Source of the DNA: Chryseobacterium piperi
Lineage (GTDB): Bacteria > Bacteroidota > Bacteroidia > Flavobacteriales > Weeksellaceae
DNA length: 64,000 bases
Direction of reading: 5' to 3'
Assembly: GCF_002285635.2 (NCBI RefSeq)
Contig: NZ_CP023049.2
Span: forward strand, 3,100,001-3,164,000
Shown here: positions 17,573 through 27,216 of the stretch, piece after piece
How positions within the stretch are numbered: position 1 is the stretch's first letter
How the letters are laid out: every line of letters begins with the position of its first letter
Notes under the pieces: generated by a model
Database searches by the model: none
What the model saw: the letters and a program-made list of their open reading frames with translations, nothing else
What the model was told of the DNA's origin: nothing
Program-made: the position numbers and the translations under genes

Positions 17573-19021
17573 ATGAGTAAATATACAGAAGACGATTTAC
17601 GCGTCGATTTAGAAAATAAAAAATACGAATTCGGCTGGGAAACAAAGATCGATTATGAAGATTTCCCAACAGGCTTGAACGAAGATATCGTTCGGGCTAT
17701 TTCTGCTAAGAAAGAAGAGCCAGAATGGATGACAGAATGGCGTTTGGAATCTTTCAGAATCTGGTTAAAGATGACTGAACCTACATGGGCAAACATCAAA
17801 TATGAAAAGCCCGATTTCCAGGCTATTAAATATTATGCAGCTCCAAAGGCTAAACCTGAGTTAGAAAGTTTAGATGAGGTAGATCCTGAATTGCTGAAAA
17901 CTTTTGCAAAATTAGGAATCAACATCGAAGAACAGAAAAGACTTTCAGGGGTAGCAGTAGACATCGTGATAGATTCCGTTTCCGTGAAAACAACTTTTCA
18001 GGAAACTTTAATGGAAAAAGGAATTATTTTCTGTTCTATTTCGGAAGCTATTAAAAACCATCCGGATCTGGTAAGAAAACATCTGGGGAAAGTAGTTCCC
18101 CGAGGAGATAATTTTTACGCAGCCCTAAACTCCGCAGTATTCTCTGACGGAAGTTTCTGTTATATTCCTAAAGGTGTTCGTTGCCCTATGGAACTTTCTA
18201 CTTATTTCCGTATCAACCAGGCAGGAACAGGTCAGTTTGAGAGAACACTTGTGATTGCTGATGAAGGAAGTTACGTTTCATATCTTGAAGGATGTACAGC
18301 TCCATCGAGAGATGAAAATCAGCTTCATGCAGCTGTTGTAGAATTAATTGCAATGGACAATGCAGAAATTAAGTATTCCACAGTACAAAACTGGTATCCC
18401 GGTAATGAAGAAGGAAAAGGAGGAGTATTCAACTTTGTAACCAAAAGAGGTCTTTGCGAAAGAAACGCAAAAATTTCCTGGACTCAAGTTGAAACAGGAT
18501 CTGCTGTAACCTGGAAATATCCATCTTGTATTCTGAAAGGAGATAATTCTATTGGTGAGTTCTACTCTATTGCAGTGACCAACAATCACCAGTATGCAGA
18601 TACAGGAACGAAAATGATTCATATCGGTAAAAACACGAAATCTACAATTATTTCAAAAGGAATTTCTGCCGGAAAATCTCAAAACTCATACAGAGGTTTG
18701 GTGAAAGTAATGCCTTCTGCAAAAGGAGCAAGAAACTTCTCCCAATGTGATTCCTTATTAATGGGTAATGAATGTGGAGCACATACTTTCCCGTATATCG
18801 AAATCAAAGATCCTACTGCACAATTGGAACATGAAGCTACGACTTCAAAAATTGGGGAAGATCAGATTTTCTATTGCAATCAAAGAGGAATCGATACTGA
18901 AAGAGCCATTGCATTAATTGTGAACGGTTTCAGTAAAGAAGTTTTAAATAAGCTACCAATGGAATTTGCTATTGAAGCTCAAAAGCTACTTGAAATCTCC
19001 CTTGAAGGATCAGTTGGATAA
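17573..19021 (+). CDS. sufB: Fe-S cluster assembly scaffold SufB
   Basis: 482 residues, normal length. SufB forms the SufBC2D scaffold on which Fe-S clusters are built. The conserved beta-helix core ([59 protein letters not shown]) is intact, as is the C-terminal region with [10 protein letters not shown] and the [22 protein letters not shown] block. It is followed by sufC after 62 bp and then sufD. Confidence 0.97.
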   Translation: MSKYTEDDLRVDLENKKYEFGWETKIDYEDFPTGLNEDIVRAISAKKEEPEWMTEWRLESFRIWLKMTEPTWANIKYEKPDFQAIKYYAAPKAKPELESLDEVDPELLKTFAKLGINIEEQKRLSGVAVDIVIDSVSVKTTFQETLMEKGIIFCSISEAIKNHPDLVRKHLGKVVPRGDNFYAALNSAVFSDGSFCYIPKGVRCPMELSTYFRINQAGTGQFERTLVIADEGSYVSYLEGCTAPSRDENQLHAAVVELIAMDNAEIKYSTVQNWYPGNEEGKGGVFNFVTKRGLCERNAKISWTQVETGSAVTWKYPSCILKGDNSIGEFYSIAVTNNHQYADTGTKMIHIGKNTKSTIISKGISAGKSQNSYRGLVKVMPSAKGARNFSQCDSLLMGNECGAHTFPYIEIKDPTAQLEHEATTSKIGEDQIFYCNQRGIDTERAIALIVNGFSKEVLNKLPMEFAIEAQKLLEISLEGSVG

Positions 19022-19083
19022 ATAATACAAAGAAAAAATAAAGCGGTAGTTCATTATATTACCTAATTATCATATTAAAACTT

Positions 19084-19827
19084 ATGTTAAATATTAAAAA
19101 CTTACACGCCAAAATTGAAGATGGCGCAGAAATATTAAAAGGTATCAATCTAGAAATAAAACCAGGGGAAGTTCATGCGATAATGGGTCCCAATGGAGCC
19201 GGTAAATCTACTCTTTCTTCTGTAATTGCAGGAAAGGAAGATTATGAAATTACGGATGGAGAGATTCTTTTCGAAGGAGAAAATATTATTGAAGATGCTC
19301 CCGAAGACAGAGCTCACAAAGGGATTTTTCTTTCATTCCAATATCCTGTAGAAATTCCAGGAGTTTCAGTAACTAATTTTATCAAAGCTGCTTTAAACGA
19401 AACAAGAAAAGCAAACGGGTTGGAAGAAATGCCGGCAAAAGAAATGCTTGCCATGATCCGTGATAAGTCTGAAAAATTGGGAATTAAAAAAGATTTTCTA
19501 TCAAGATCTTTAAATGAAGGATTCTCAGGAGGGGAAAAGAAAAGAAATGAAATTTTCCAGATGATGATGCTTAATCCAAAATTAGCGATCCTTGATGAAA
19601 CAGATTCAGGATTAGATATCGATGCTTTAAGAATCGTTGCTGATGGTGTAAATACCTTTAAAAATGAAGGGAATGCTGTTCTTTTGATTACTCACTATCA
19701 AAGATTATTAAATTACATCCAGCCTGATTTTGTACACGTTTTAGCAAACGGAAAAATCATTAAAACCGGAGATAAATCTCTGGCTTTAGAGCTTGAAGAA
19801 AAAGGTTACGACTGGCTTCTTAACTAA
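19084..19827 (+). CDS. sufC: Fe-S cluster assembly ATPase SufC
   Basis: 247 residues, ABC-type ATPase of the SufBCD scaffold. Walker A GPNGAGKST is at residues 35-43, the signature FSGGEKKRNE follows near residue 150, and Walker B with LAILDETDSGLD is near 170-180, with the SufC-typical ETDSGLDIDAL. It drives conformational changes in SufB/SufD. The spacer to sufD (95 bp) includes a small GCGG-AAAAA-CCGC hairpin at 19872-19884 without a T-run. Confidence 0.97.
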   Translation: MLNIKNLHAKIEDGAEILKGINLEIKPGEVHAIMGPNGAGKSTLSSVIAGKEDYEITDGEILFEGENIIEDAPEDRAHKGIFLSFQYPVEIPGVSVTNFIKAALNETRKANGLEEMPAKEMLAMIRDKSEKLGIKKDFLSRSLNEGFSGGEKKRNEIFQMMMLNPKLAILDETDSGLDIDALRIVADGVNTFKNEGNAVLLITHYQRLLNYIQPDFVHVLANGKIIKTGDKSLALELEEKGYDWLLN

Positions 19828-19922
19828 GAATAACTTTTTAACAGGGATGTTATCAATTTCTGTAAAAAGAAGCGGAAAAACCGCAATATTATTACAATTT
19901 TTAAATAAATAAAAAAGGTGTG

Positions 19923-21248
19923 ATGGCCGAAATATCAGTAATGGCTTTATACGATCAAATTATTGACAACCACGGTGAATTTTTGGAGAGTCTTCGTCAT
20001 CGGTTTTTAGATGACCAGAGAAGATCAGCTCTTCAAAGATTTGAAAACATTGGTTTTCCGACGAAAAAAGACGAAGAATATAAATATACCAACCTTAAAG
20101 AAATCACGGAAAAAGATTATAATTTTTTCCCGAAAGAAAGTCATAATATAACCAAAGAGCAGTTAGAACAATTGCACTTAGGTGAGGAGAATTTTGACTG
20201 GATTGTTTTCGTTAATGGTAAACTTCATAAAGAGTTATCAAAAATATCTATAGAGAATGTAGAATTCCTATCATTCAATTATGCTTTAAATGATGAGAAG
20301 CACAAAGAAGTTTTTGATAAATACTTTAATACAATCGCTACGAAAGATTCTGCTTTTACCAGCTTAAATCTTGCTTACTGCAAATACGGATTCTTCTTGA
20401 AAGTTCCTAAAAATGTAGTGATTGAAAGACCTATCCATGTTTTCTATCTTTCACAAAATCAAGAAGAAAACACATTCTACAATACCAGAAATTTACTGAT
20501 CGTAGAGGAAGGAGCTAAGGTAGAAATCATTGAAAGTCATCATAATTTTGATGACAGTTATGTATTTACTAACTCGGTAACAGAAATTTTCACGTACCCG
20601 AATGCGAAAGCAGACTGGCACAAGCTTCAGAATGACAACGATACTTCTTATCTGGTTGACAGCACTTTCGCAAGACAGGAAAAAGACAGCTTAACAACAG
20701 TTAATACTTTCTCTTTTGGAGGTAAACTAATAAGAAACAACCTGGACTTCATTCATAACGGGCAAAATATTAACTCGTTCATGAATGGGATCACCATTAT
20801 CGGGAAAGATCAGTTGGTAGATCACCATACTGCGGTACACCATAACCAGCCAAACTGTGAAAGCTACCAAAACTATAAAGGAATCTTCAAAGATAAAGCT
20901 CATGGAGTATTTAACGGAAAGGTTTTCGTTGATAAAATTGCTCAAAAGACCAATGCTTATCAACAAAACAATAACGTTTTATTAAGTGAAGGAGCTACGA
21001 TTGACACGAAACCTCAATTAGAGATTTTTGCAGATGATGTGAAGTGTTCTCATGGGTGTACGGTAGGTCAGCTGAATGAAGATGCATTGTTCTATTTAAG
21101 AGCAAGAGGAATATCTAAAAAAGAAGCTCAGGCTTTATTATTATATGCTTTTGCTAACGATGCCATGCAGAATATTGATATCGAACCTTTAAAGCAGAAA
21201 ATATCAAAGCTATTGGCTGAAAAATTAGAGGTAGGTATTGAGTTTTAA
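19923..21248 (+). CDS. sufD: Fe-S cluster assembly protein SufD
   Basis: 441 residues from the ATG at 19923, which is preceded by an AAAAAAGG purine tract; a GTG one codon earlier and an ATG at 19941 are alternatives. The C-terminal half carries the SufB/D beta-helix with HHNQPNCESYQNYKGIF, and the C-terminal signature KCSHGCTVGQLNEDALFYLRARGI. It pairs with SufB in the scaffold. The cysteine desulfurase SufS and SufE do not follow; transcription ends at the hairpin just downstream. Confidence 0.96.
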   Translation: MAEISVMALYDQIIDNHGEFLESLRHRFLDDQRRSALQRFENIGFPTKKDEEYKYTNLKEITEKDYNFFPKESHNITKEQLEQLHLGEENFDWIVFVNGKLHKELSKISIENVEFLSFNYALNDEKHKEVFDKYFNTIATKDSAFTSLNLAYCKYGFFLKVPKNVVIERPIHVFYLSQNQEENTFYNTRNLLIVEEGAKVEIIESHHNFDDSYVFTNSVTEIFTYPNAKADWHKLQNDNDTSYLVDSTFARQEKDSLTTVNTFSFGGKLIRNNLDFIHNGQNINSFMNGITIIGKDQLVDHHTAVHHNQPNCESYQNYKGIFKDKAHGVFNGKVFVDKIAQKTNAYQQNNNVLLSEGATIDTKPQLEIFADDVKCSHGCTVGQLNEDALFYLRARGISKKEAQALLLYAFANDAMQNIDIEPLKQKISKLLAEKLEVGIEF

Positions 21249-21271
21249 TACACAGAATACCCATCTATAAA

Positions 21272-21305
21272 AAAAGCACTTCCCAGCGGAAGTGCTTTTA
21301 TATTT
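21272..21305. terminator. Bidirectional terminator after sufD
   Basis: A 12-bp perfect stem (21272-21283 with 21288-21299) around CAGC, flanked by A and T runs, lies between sufD and the convergent DUF3078 gene. Confidence 0.88.
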
Positions 21306-21319
21306 TAATAATGATTTTA

Positions 21320-22246
21320 TTACTTTTTATTAAGCCACCACTGGCTATCTTTTCTGTCAGAACGTTTAACCCCATTATCCAAAGTATAGGCAATTCCAAT
21401 ACCCAGGGTTTGCTTTAATTGGGTTTTTTCAATCTGATTATGGTCATACAATACATCCATTGTAATATTCGAAGAAAGGAACTTGTTGACTTTTAAACTT
21501 AGTACCGCTCCATAGGCTAAAACCAATCGATCCGGGCGATCCAGATAATTAGAGAACACAGAAGCCGTATTCGTTAAATTTACGTTCTCCATCAGCTTTA
21601 ATGTATAAATAGCAGTCCCTAAGAAACCAACTTGCAATAATGAAGAATCTCCATCAGCTTTCAATCCATACGTTCCTGCAACCTGAAGCTCTTTATCCAA
21701 TACAAATGTCCATCGGGCGTTGATAGGACGTAAGGTGACCGTCAGGTTATCATGTGGTCTGTACGTGATCCCCATACCCAGGTTTAGGTATCCGGGAGCC
21801 ATAAAATTAGAAAGTTTCTTGGCCTTAGGATTATTACCATCTTCATATCCTGGTGCAAACTGAGATTGAAAGCTCGCCCCACTGGAAAGATACCAGCTTT
21901 TGGAAAACTGTCTTCCATAGTTGGTAGAAACATTAATAACGTCCTGGGTTTTTCTCACACCCAATCCGCTCGTATTATTTTGTCCGTAATTCAGAACAAT
22001 CACATTCTCCCAAAGGTCTTTATCCTTCTCATAAGTAATATTATAATTGACTCCGGCAAGCCAACCGACGTTGTTTGCCCCACCTCCTGCCCAATTAGAG
22101 AAAGCGGACTGGTTAATCATTAAAGAATTTTTTCCTAAAACCGACCAATGTTTTACAGTATCTACAACTACTGAATCTTTTTTTACGTCCTGTGCATTGG
22201 TAAAAATCCCGATTGAAATGCTGACAAGCAATAAAAACTTCTTCAT
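21320..22246 (-). CDS. DUF3078 outer-membrane beta-barrel-like protein
   Basis: 308 residues with a signal peptide (ends FTNAQ). The N-terminal motif SAFSNWAGGGANNVGW and the alternating aromatic strands (VNYNITYEKDKDLWENVIVLNYG, TYGLKADGD) match DUF3078, a Bacteroidetes family predicted to form outer-membrane beta-barrels. No ligand or partner is suggested by the neighbours (sufD convergent, rhomboid divergent). It has its own promoter. Confidence 0.87.
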   Translation of the reverse strand: MKKFLLLVSISIGIFTNAQDVKKDSVVVDTVKHWSVLGKNSLMINQSAFSNWAGGGANNVGWLAGVNYNITYEKDKDLWENVIVLNYGQNNTSGLGVRKTQDVINVSTNYGRQFSKSWYLSSGASFQSQFAPGYEDGNNPKAKKLSNFMAPGYLNLGMGITYRPHDNLTVTLRPINARWTFVLDKELQVAGTYGLKADGDSSLLQVGFLGTAIYTLKLMENVNLTNTASVFSNYLDRPDRLVLAYGAVLSLKVNKFLSSNITMDVLYDHNQIEKTQLKQTLGIGIAYTLDNGVKRSDRKDSQWWLNKK

Positions 22247-22268
22247 AAACTAAAGATTTTTCAAGGTA

Positions 22269-22300
22269 CAAAAGTATAAATATAATTTGTGTTAGAGCAA
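22269..22300 (-). promoter_or_regulatory. Promoter TTG-N21-TACTTTTG for the DUF3078 gene
   Basis: Minus-strand TTG at 22300-22298 and TACTTTTG at 22276-22269, 21 bp apart, 22 bp before the start codon. Confidence 0.65.
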
Positions 22301-22517
22301 CGTTTTGCCTTTTGCAAATTTGAGATTCACGTTAAATTATCCTTTAACATACTAAAAACAAGCCACTTTGGTAACCTCAAACATTAAATATTTGTTTAAT
22401 TTTTAAAAAACTGATTAAAATCAACACCTTTTGTCTTAAAAATGAAAAAGACCCAAGACAATTATCGCCAATTTTTCCTACATTTATTATTGGCTTTTGA
22501 TTTGACATAAACTCTAC

Positions 22518-23285
22518 ATGTTTAAAAATGTAATTCCCAAAAGAGCAATCATATACCCATTGCTAATGCTTGCCGCAATGTGGTTAGGCTACTTTTTACA
22601 AACACAGGGCTTTTTTAAAAGTTGCTTTGGAGCGATTATTCCCTTACTCCCTGAGGGATTACTAGGAGTAATCACTTCTCCCCTTTTACACGGAAGCTTA
22701 GACCATATCATCGCGAATTCGATCCCTATGGCAGTTCTGATGTTTCTACTGTATCAGTTTTATCCGTTAGTAGCCAATAAGGTTTTTATTCTGGGCTGGT
22801 TAGCGACCGGATTATTGGTATGGATGCTTCCACCTATTGATATTCTAACCGGAGAATACATGTATACCTGTACCATCGGTGCGAGTGGTGTCGTTTATGT
22901 ATTGGCCTTCTTCTTATTTTTCAGCGGTGTATTCCGGTGGAATATGAAACTTCTTACCATATCCCTGATTGTTGTATTGTATTATGGAAGTTTAATTTGG
23001 GGAATGTTTCCGGAAGAACTATTTTACAACCTTCAAGAACCGAGTAAAATATCATGGCAGGCTCACCTTTCTGGAGCTGTTGTAGGAAGTATTATTGCTT
23101 ATGTTTTCAAAAATATTGGCGAGAAAAAGAAAAAATATATCTGGGAATTCCCTAACTATTACAGCGAAAAAGATGATAAGCTGTGGCAGGAATACAAAGA
23201 AAATCATCCGGATGATTTTTCAGAACTCCCTTATAAAAAAAGAGATGATATCTGGGATCATCTTGACGAATTAAGAAAGAAATAA
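22518..23285 (+). CDS. Rhomboid family intramembrane serine protease
   Basis: 255 residues with six hydrophobic segments. The catalytic dyad is visible as S123 in GASGVVY and H183 in WQAHLSGAVVG. An H-x(4)-H-x(3)-N array (H58, H63, N67 in HGSLDHIIAN) supplies the oxyanion-side residues. After the last helix is a charged cytoplasmic tail of ~50 residues rich in Lys, Asp and Trp, longer than in minimal rhomboids. It cleaves transmembrane substrates within the bilayer; substrates here are unknown. Confidence 0.92.
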   Translation: MFKNVIPKRAIIYPLLMLAAMWLGYFLQTQGFFKSCFGAIIPLLPEGLLGVITSPLLHGSLDHIIANSIPMAVLMFLLYQFYPLVANKVFILGWLATGLLVWMLPPIDILTGEYMYTCTIGASGVVYVLAFFLFFSGVFRWNMKLLTISLIVVLYYGSLIWGMFPEELFYNLQEPSKISWQAHLSGAVVGSIIAYVFKNIGEKKKKYIWEFPNYYSEKDDKLWQEYKENHPDDFSELPYKKRDDIWDHLDELRKK

Positions 23286-23297
23286 AACTTATTTCTT

Positions 23298-23305
23298 TAT
23301 ATTTG
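23298..23305 (+). promoter_or_regulatory. Probable -7 element TATATTTG before dprA
   Basis: TAnnTTTG match 13 bp before the dprA start codon; no TTG at canonical spacing. The upstream rhomboid gene ends 12 bp earlier. Confidence 0.45.
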
Positions 23306-23318
23306 AATAAAAACACAC

Positions 23319-24428
23319 ATGATTTCCGAAGAACATCTTTATGCAATCGCCCTGCGCGAATGCAGCTTAATCGGTGACATCAATTTTACAAAACTCATCA
23401 AAGCATTTGGAAGTGCAAAAAATGTCTGGGAAAATGCAAAGAAAGAATTCCGTAAGATGGATGGCTTTGGCCGAAAAATGGTTTCCGATATCGGAAATCC
23501 TATTCACCTCAATTTTGCGGAAAAAGAAATAGCTTTTTGTGAAAGCAATCATATTAGGATCAGACTAAAACATCATGATGAATTGCCCTTTCTCCTCAAT
23601 GAATGTGAAGATGCTCCCGCAATTTTATATCAAAAAGGAAACTTAAAAAATCCCTCACTTCCTATTAGCATTGTTGGTACAAGAAATATGACCAGTTATG
23701 GCAGGCAGTTTATAAAAGATTTTTTTGAAGAAACCAAGGTATACAATTTCATATCGGTGAGTGGATTAGCTCTTGGAGTCGACAGAGAAGTTCATGACCA
23801 ATCCATTCAAAATGAAATTCCTACAGCAGCCATTTTGGCTCACGGCTTCCAGACCTTATATCCTTCAAAAAACAAAAAATTATCAGAAAAAATCATAGAG
23901 GAAGGAGGTGCTTTATTCACTGAGTTCAATTCGTCCAGAAAACCTGACAGAGAAAACTTTATCCAAAGAAACAGGATCATTGCCGGAATATCACCTGTTA
24001 CCATTGTAGTAGAAACAGCTTTTGGAGGGGGCTCTATAAGTACTGCAAGTTTTGCCAACAATTATAACAGAGAGGTATTTGCACTTCCTGGAAAAATTAC
24101 AGACCCTTATAGCCAAGGATGCAATCATCTGATTTTTCAGAATAAAGCATCAACAATTTCATCGATTAAAACACTTATTTTATCACTTGGTTTTAATCAA
24201 CCGAAGGAAAAAATGGAAGAACTATTTCCTCCCTCGCCATCTACAGTCCAATTATCTGAAAATCAAAATATAATATATAAATACATCTCCGAAAATCCAC
24301 AAATCAATTTAGATGAATTAGCAGAGAAAATATCGCTCTCTACCCATAAAATTTTGCCCATAATTTTAGAATTAGAGCTTTTGGGCAAACTAAAAACACT
24401 TTCTGGGAGGCAATTTATAGCAATTTGA
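23319..24428 (+). CDS. dprA: DNA-processing protein DprA
   Basis: 369 residues. DprA binds incoming single-stranded DNA and loads RecA during natural transformation. The Rossmann-like core is intact: SIVGTRNMTSYGR, SGLALGVDREVHDQ, the ENFIQRNRIIAGIS block and ALPGKITDPYSQGCNHLI. An N-terminal SAM-like region (to residue ~75) and a C-terminal winged-helix-like domain (last ~65 residues, NLDELAEKISLSTHKILPIILELELLG) complete the usual architecture. Note that a ComM-like gene lies at 43.7 kb, so two competence-associated genes occur in the window, though unlinked. Confidence 0.95.
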   Translation: MISEEHLYAIALRECSLIGDINFTKLIKAFGSAKNVWENAKKEFRKMDGFGRKMVSDIGNPIHLNFAEKEIAFCESNHIRIRLKHHDELPFLLNECEDAPAILYQKGNLKNPSLPISIVGTRNMTSYGRQFIKDFFEETKVYNFISVSGLALGVDREVHDQSIQNEIPTAAILAHGFQTLYPSKNKKLSEKIIEEGGALFTEFNSSRKPDRENFIQRNRIIAGISPVTIVVETAFGGGSISTASFANNYNREVFALPGKITDPYSQGCNHLIFQNKASTISSIKTLILSLGFNQPKEKMEELFPPSPSTVQLSENQNIIYKYISENPQINLDELAEKISLSTHKILPIILELELLGKLKTLSGRQFIAI

Positions 24429-24562
24429 GAATTAACTATTTCTTAATATTGCATTATTTCATACATAACATTTAATTTTTAACAAAATTTGAAGATAAAT
24501 TATCAATTTAATAATAATTTCCCCCATCATTATTAAAATTTCAACAATCATCAATTAAGGTG

Positions 24563-24592
24563 TTGTGAATCTTGAAAAAAAAATTAAATTTG
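24563..24592 (+). promoter_or_regulatory. Promoter TTG-N19-TAAATTTG for glutamate dehydrogenase
   Basis: TTG at 24563-24565 and TAAATTTG at 24585-24592 with exactly 19 bp between. Because transcription would start near 24600, it excludes the in-frame GTG at 24565 and fixes the ATG at 24619 as translation start. Confidence 0.78.
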
Positions 24593-24618
24593 TTGGCAAT
24601 AATATTCAACCTTACTAT

Positions 24619-25977
24619 ATGGAACAATATAATATTGACCAGAAAATCCAGGAGTTTATTGCAAAAATTGAGGCAAAAAACCCTAATGAGCCAGAATTTT
24701 TACAAGCCGTAAAAGAAGTTGCTGTTACAGTAATTCCATTTATAGCGACCAAGAAAGAATACACAGGAATGAAGCTTCTTGAAAGGATGGCTGAAGCTGA
24801 AAGAATCATTATTTTCAGAGTTCCATGGGTTGATGACAAAGGAGAAATCCAGGTAAACAGAGGTTTCAGAATTCAGATGAACTCTGCAATCGGACCATAT
24901 AAAGGAGGAATTCGTTTCCACCCTACCGTAAACCTTTCTGTTCTTAAATTTTTAGCTTTTGAACAAGTTTTCAAAAACTCATTAACAACCCTTCCAATGG
25001 GAGGAGGAAAAGGAGGTTCAGATTTCGATCCACAAGGAAAATCTGATATGGAAGTAATGCGTTTCTGCCAGGCTTTCATGACTGAATTATGTAAGCATAT
25101 TGGTCCTGAAACTGACGTTCCAGCAGGTGATATCGGGGTAGGATCAAGAGAAATCGGATATCTTTTCGGACAATATAAGAAAGTAAGAAATGAATTTACA
25201 GGGGTTCTTACAGGAAAAGGTCTTGCTTATGGAGGTTCACTTATCCGTCCTGAAGCTACAGGATATGGAGTTGTGTATTTCGCGGAGCAAATGCTGAAAA
25301 CAATCGGACAAACATTCCAGGATAAAATTGTTTCTGTTTCAGGTTTCGGTAACGTAGCTTGGGGAGTAATTAAAAAAGTATCTGAACTAGGAGGAAAAGT
25401 AGTAACTATTTCAGGACCTGACGGCTATATTTATGATAAAGATGGTATCGATGGAGAAAAGATCGATTACTTATTAGAATTAAGAGCTTCCGGAAATAAC
25501 AGAGCTGAAGACTATGCTAAAAAGTATCCTTCTGCTGAATTCCATGCAGGAAAACGTCCTTGGGAAGTAAAATGTGATGTTGCTATTCCATCTGCTACTC
25601 AAAATGAATTAGATTTTGAAGATGCTAAGGCATTGGTTGGAAATGGAGTTCTTTGTGTAACTGAAGCAGCGAATATGCCTTCAACATTAGAGGCTATCAA
25701 CTACTTCCTAGACAGCAAAGTTCTATTCTCTCCTGGTAAAGCTTCCAACGCTGGAGGAGTTGCTACTTCAGGATTAGAAATGACTCAAAACTCAATCCGT
25801 TTGAACTGGACTTCTGAAGAGGTAGATGCAAGATTAAAAGAAATCATGATTGGAATTCACAAAGCTTGTAGAGACTATGGAAAAGAAGAAGATGGTTATG
25901 TAAACTACGTAAAAGGTGCCAATATTGCCGGATTCGTGAAAGTTGCAGAAGCTATGTTAGCTCAGGGAGTTGTGTAA
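24619..25977 (+). CDS. gdhA: Glutamate dehydrogenase (NADP-type, hexameric)
   Basis: 452 residues from the ATG at 24619 (MEQYNIDQKIQEF). It reversibly aminates 2-oxoglutarate to glutamate. Family segments present: NSAIGPYKGGIRFHPTVNLS, the catalytic-lysine motif LPMGGGKGGSDFDP, DVPAGDIGVGSREIGYLFG, and the Rossmann motif VSGFGNVAWG. Length and motifs fit the hexameric NADP-dependent class; cofactor preference is inferred from family similarity, not tested. It is monocistronic, with its own promoter and a strong terminator. Confidence 0.95.
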   Translation: MEQYNIDQKIQEFIAKIEAKNPNEPEFLQAVKEVAVTVIPFIATKKEYTGMKLLERMAEAERIIIFRVPWVDDKGEIQVNRGFRIQMNSAIGPYKGGIRFHPTVNLSVLKFLAFEQVFKNSLTTLPMGGGKGGSDFDPQGKSDMEVMRFCQAFMTELCKHIGPETDVPAGDIGVGSREIGYLFGQYKKVRNEFTGVLTGKGLAYGGSLIRPEATGYGVVYFAEQMLKTIGQTFQDKIVSVSGFGNVAWGVIKKVSELGGKVVTISGPDGYIYDKDGIDGEKIDYLLELRASGNNRAEDYAKKYPSAEFHAGKRPWEVKCDVAIPSATQNELDFEDAKALVGNGVLCVTEAANMPSTLEAINYFLDSKVLFSPGKASNAGGVATSGLEMTQNSIRLNWTSEEVDARLKEIMIGIHKACRDYGKEEDGYVNYVKGANIAGFVKVAEAMLAQGVV

Positions 25978-25987
25978 TACAAAATAT

Positions 25988-26016
25988 AAAGGTTGGGAAT
26001 ATTCCCGACCTTTTTT
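25988..26016 (+). terminator. Terminator of gdhA
   Basis: Stem 25988-26000 pairs with 26001-26013 (one G-T wobble, tight apical turn) and is followed by a T6 run, 11 bp after the stop codon. Confidence 0.85.
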
Positions 26017-26065
26017 CTTATAGCCTGTTCCCGGGGAAATGGGAAAAAAGTAAAAAGTGAAAGGG

Positions 26066-26097
26066 AAAAGCATTGATTTATTCAATGCTTTTTTTAT
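26066..26097 (+). terminator. Second hairpin with T-run behind gdhA
   Basis: An 11-bp stem 26066-26076 / 26082-26092 with a five-base loop and a T-run. It may act as a backup terminator; no gene lies between it and the first one. Confidence 0.6.
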
Positions 26098-26106
26098 TTG
26101 ATAAAC

Positions 26107-26138
26107 AAAAAAATCCTGAAAAATAATATTTCAGGATT
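26107..26138 (-). terminator. Terminator of the low-complexity secreted protein gene
   Basis: Stem 26112-26121 with 26129-26138; read on the minus strand it is followed by a run of T (A-run at 26107-26113), 23 bp after the convergent gene's stop codon. Confidence 0.75.
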
Positions 26139-26160
26139 CACATCTTTACTTTTTAAAATT

Positions 26161-26469
26161 TTATTTCAACTTTTTCTTCTTAGCCTTTTTCTCTTCTTTC
26201 GTTCCTTCTGAAGGTTTGGTTGCTTCTACTTTTGTGTCAGTACTCAGGGTTGCTGTTGCATCTGTCATTGATGTTTTTGCAGAAGTATCAACTGTAGTTG
26301 TAGTACTCATGTCCTTAGTTTGATTCTCTGTCGTAGTACTAGGCTGCATTGTTTGCGGTTGTGTCTGTGTTGTTGTCTGATTAGGTTCAACTTTTTTCTG
26401 AGTGTTTGTCTGAGCTGAAACAGCAATCGTACCTAATGAAAGTACTGCTGCTAAAATTAACTTTTTCAT
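26161..26469 (-). CDS. Small secreted Thr/Gln/Lys-rich low-complexity protein
   Basis: 102 residues. A clear signal peptide (MKKLILAAVLSLGTIAVSAQ) is followed by a Thr/Gln/Ser-rich disordered stretch and ends in a strongly basic tail (KEEKKAKKKKLK). Similar small exported low-complexity proteins are common in Chryseobacterium-like genomes, but no function is known. It is monocistronic with its own terminator. The signal peptide, coding composition and terminator support it as a real gene. Confidence 0.7.
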   Translation of the reverse strand: MKKLILAAVLSLGTIAVSAQTNTQKKVEPNQTTTQTQPQTMQPSTTTENQTKDMSTTTTVDTSAKTSMTDATATLSTDTKVEATKPSEGTKEEKKAKKKKLK

Positions 26470-26587
26470 AATGTAATATTTAAATGATTGTTTAGTATTT
26501 TGAAAACGTCATTTATTTTATTAAATTATGTGTAAGATTCTTATTTAACGTACTTTATATTTTTTTAAGATGATTTTAGATTATAGA

Positions 26588-27076
26588 TTATTTTTCTAAA
26601 TTCTTCATCATTTTTTCTACAAATTCATATGCAGCAGGACAAATAACGGTATTTTTTATCATAAGGTTATTTATCTGATAAATCTTCTTACGATCAGTAT
26701 GAGGATACTCCCGGCATGCTTTCGGCCTCACTTCATAAATAGAACACGTATTATCATCATTGAGAAAAAAGCATGGAAGATTCTGAAGCACTTTATCCTG
26801 GTCTTCATCCACCCTCAGGAATTTAGATTCAAAATCAACAGGTTTCATCCGAAGATGCTTAGAGATACGTTCTATATCTTTTTCCGTATATAAAGGACCG
26901 GTTGTTTTGCAGCAATTGGCACATTGCAGGCAGTCTATTTTTTCAAACACTTCCTCATGTGTCTCTTGAACAATATAATCCAGATTTCTGGGCGGCTTTT
27001 TCTTTAATCCGTCCAGAAACTTTTTATGTTCTTTTTGCTTTTGTAAAGCCTGCTTTTTGTACAAATCTACATTCAT
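26588..27076 (-). CDS. YkgJ-family cysteine-cluster protein
   Basis: 162 residues from the ATG at 27076; a GTG at 27121 would add 15 basic residues and is less likely. The cysteine pattern CLQCANCCKTTGP, then CFFLNDDNTCSIYEVRPKACREYPH and a late Cys (TVICPAAYEF), matches the YkgJ/CxxCxxCC family, predicted to bind zinc or an Fe-S cluster. The biological role is unknown. It sits between the low-complexity gene and an IS5-type insertion whose left end is 140 bp upstream of the start, so its native promoter could have been separated by the insertion. Confidence 0.85.
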   Translation of the reverse strand: MNVDLYKKQALQKQKEHKKFLDGLKKKPPRNLDYIVQETHEEVFEKIDCLQCANCCKTTGPLYTEKDIERISKHLRMKPVDFESKFLRVDEDQDKVLQNLPCFFLNDDNTCSIYEVRPKACREYPHTDRKKIYQINNLMIKNTVICPAAYEFVEKMMKNLEK

Positions 27077-27216
27077 TATATTCTTTCTTCTATCAAAACG
27101 GTGAGATCTTCTTTCTGACACTCATTAATTTTATCAAAAATAAAATGATAATCAAGCATCAATCTACAAGATTATCATCATATTTAAAAATTCATAGGCT
27201 CAAAAAATTACGCTAA

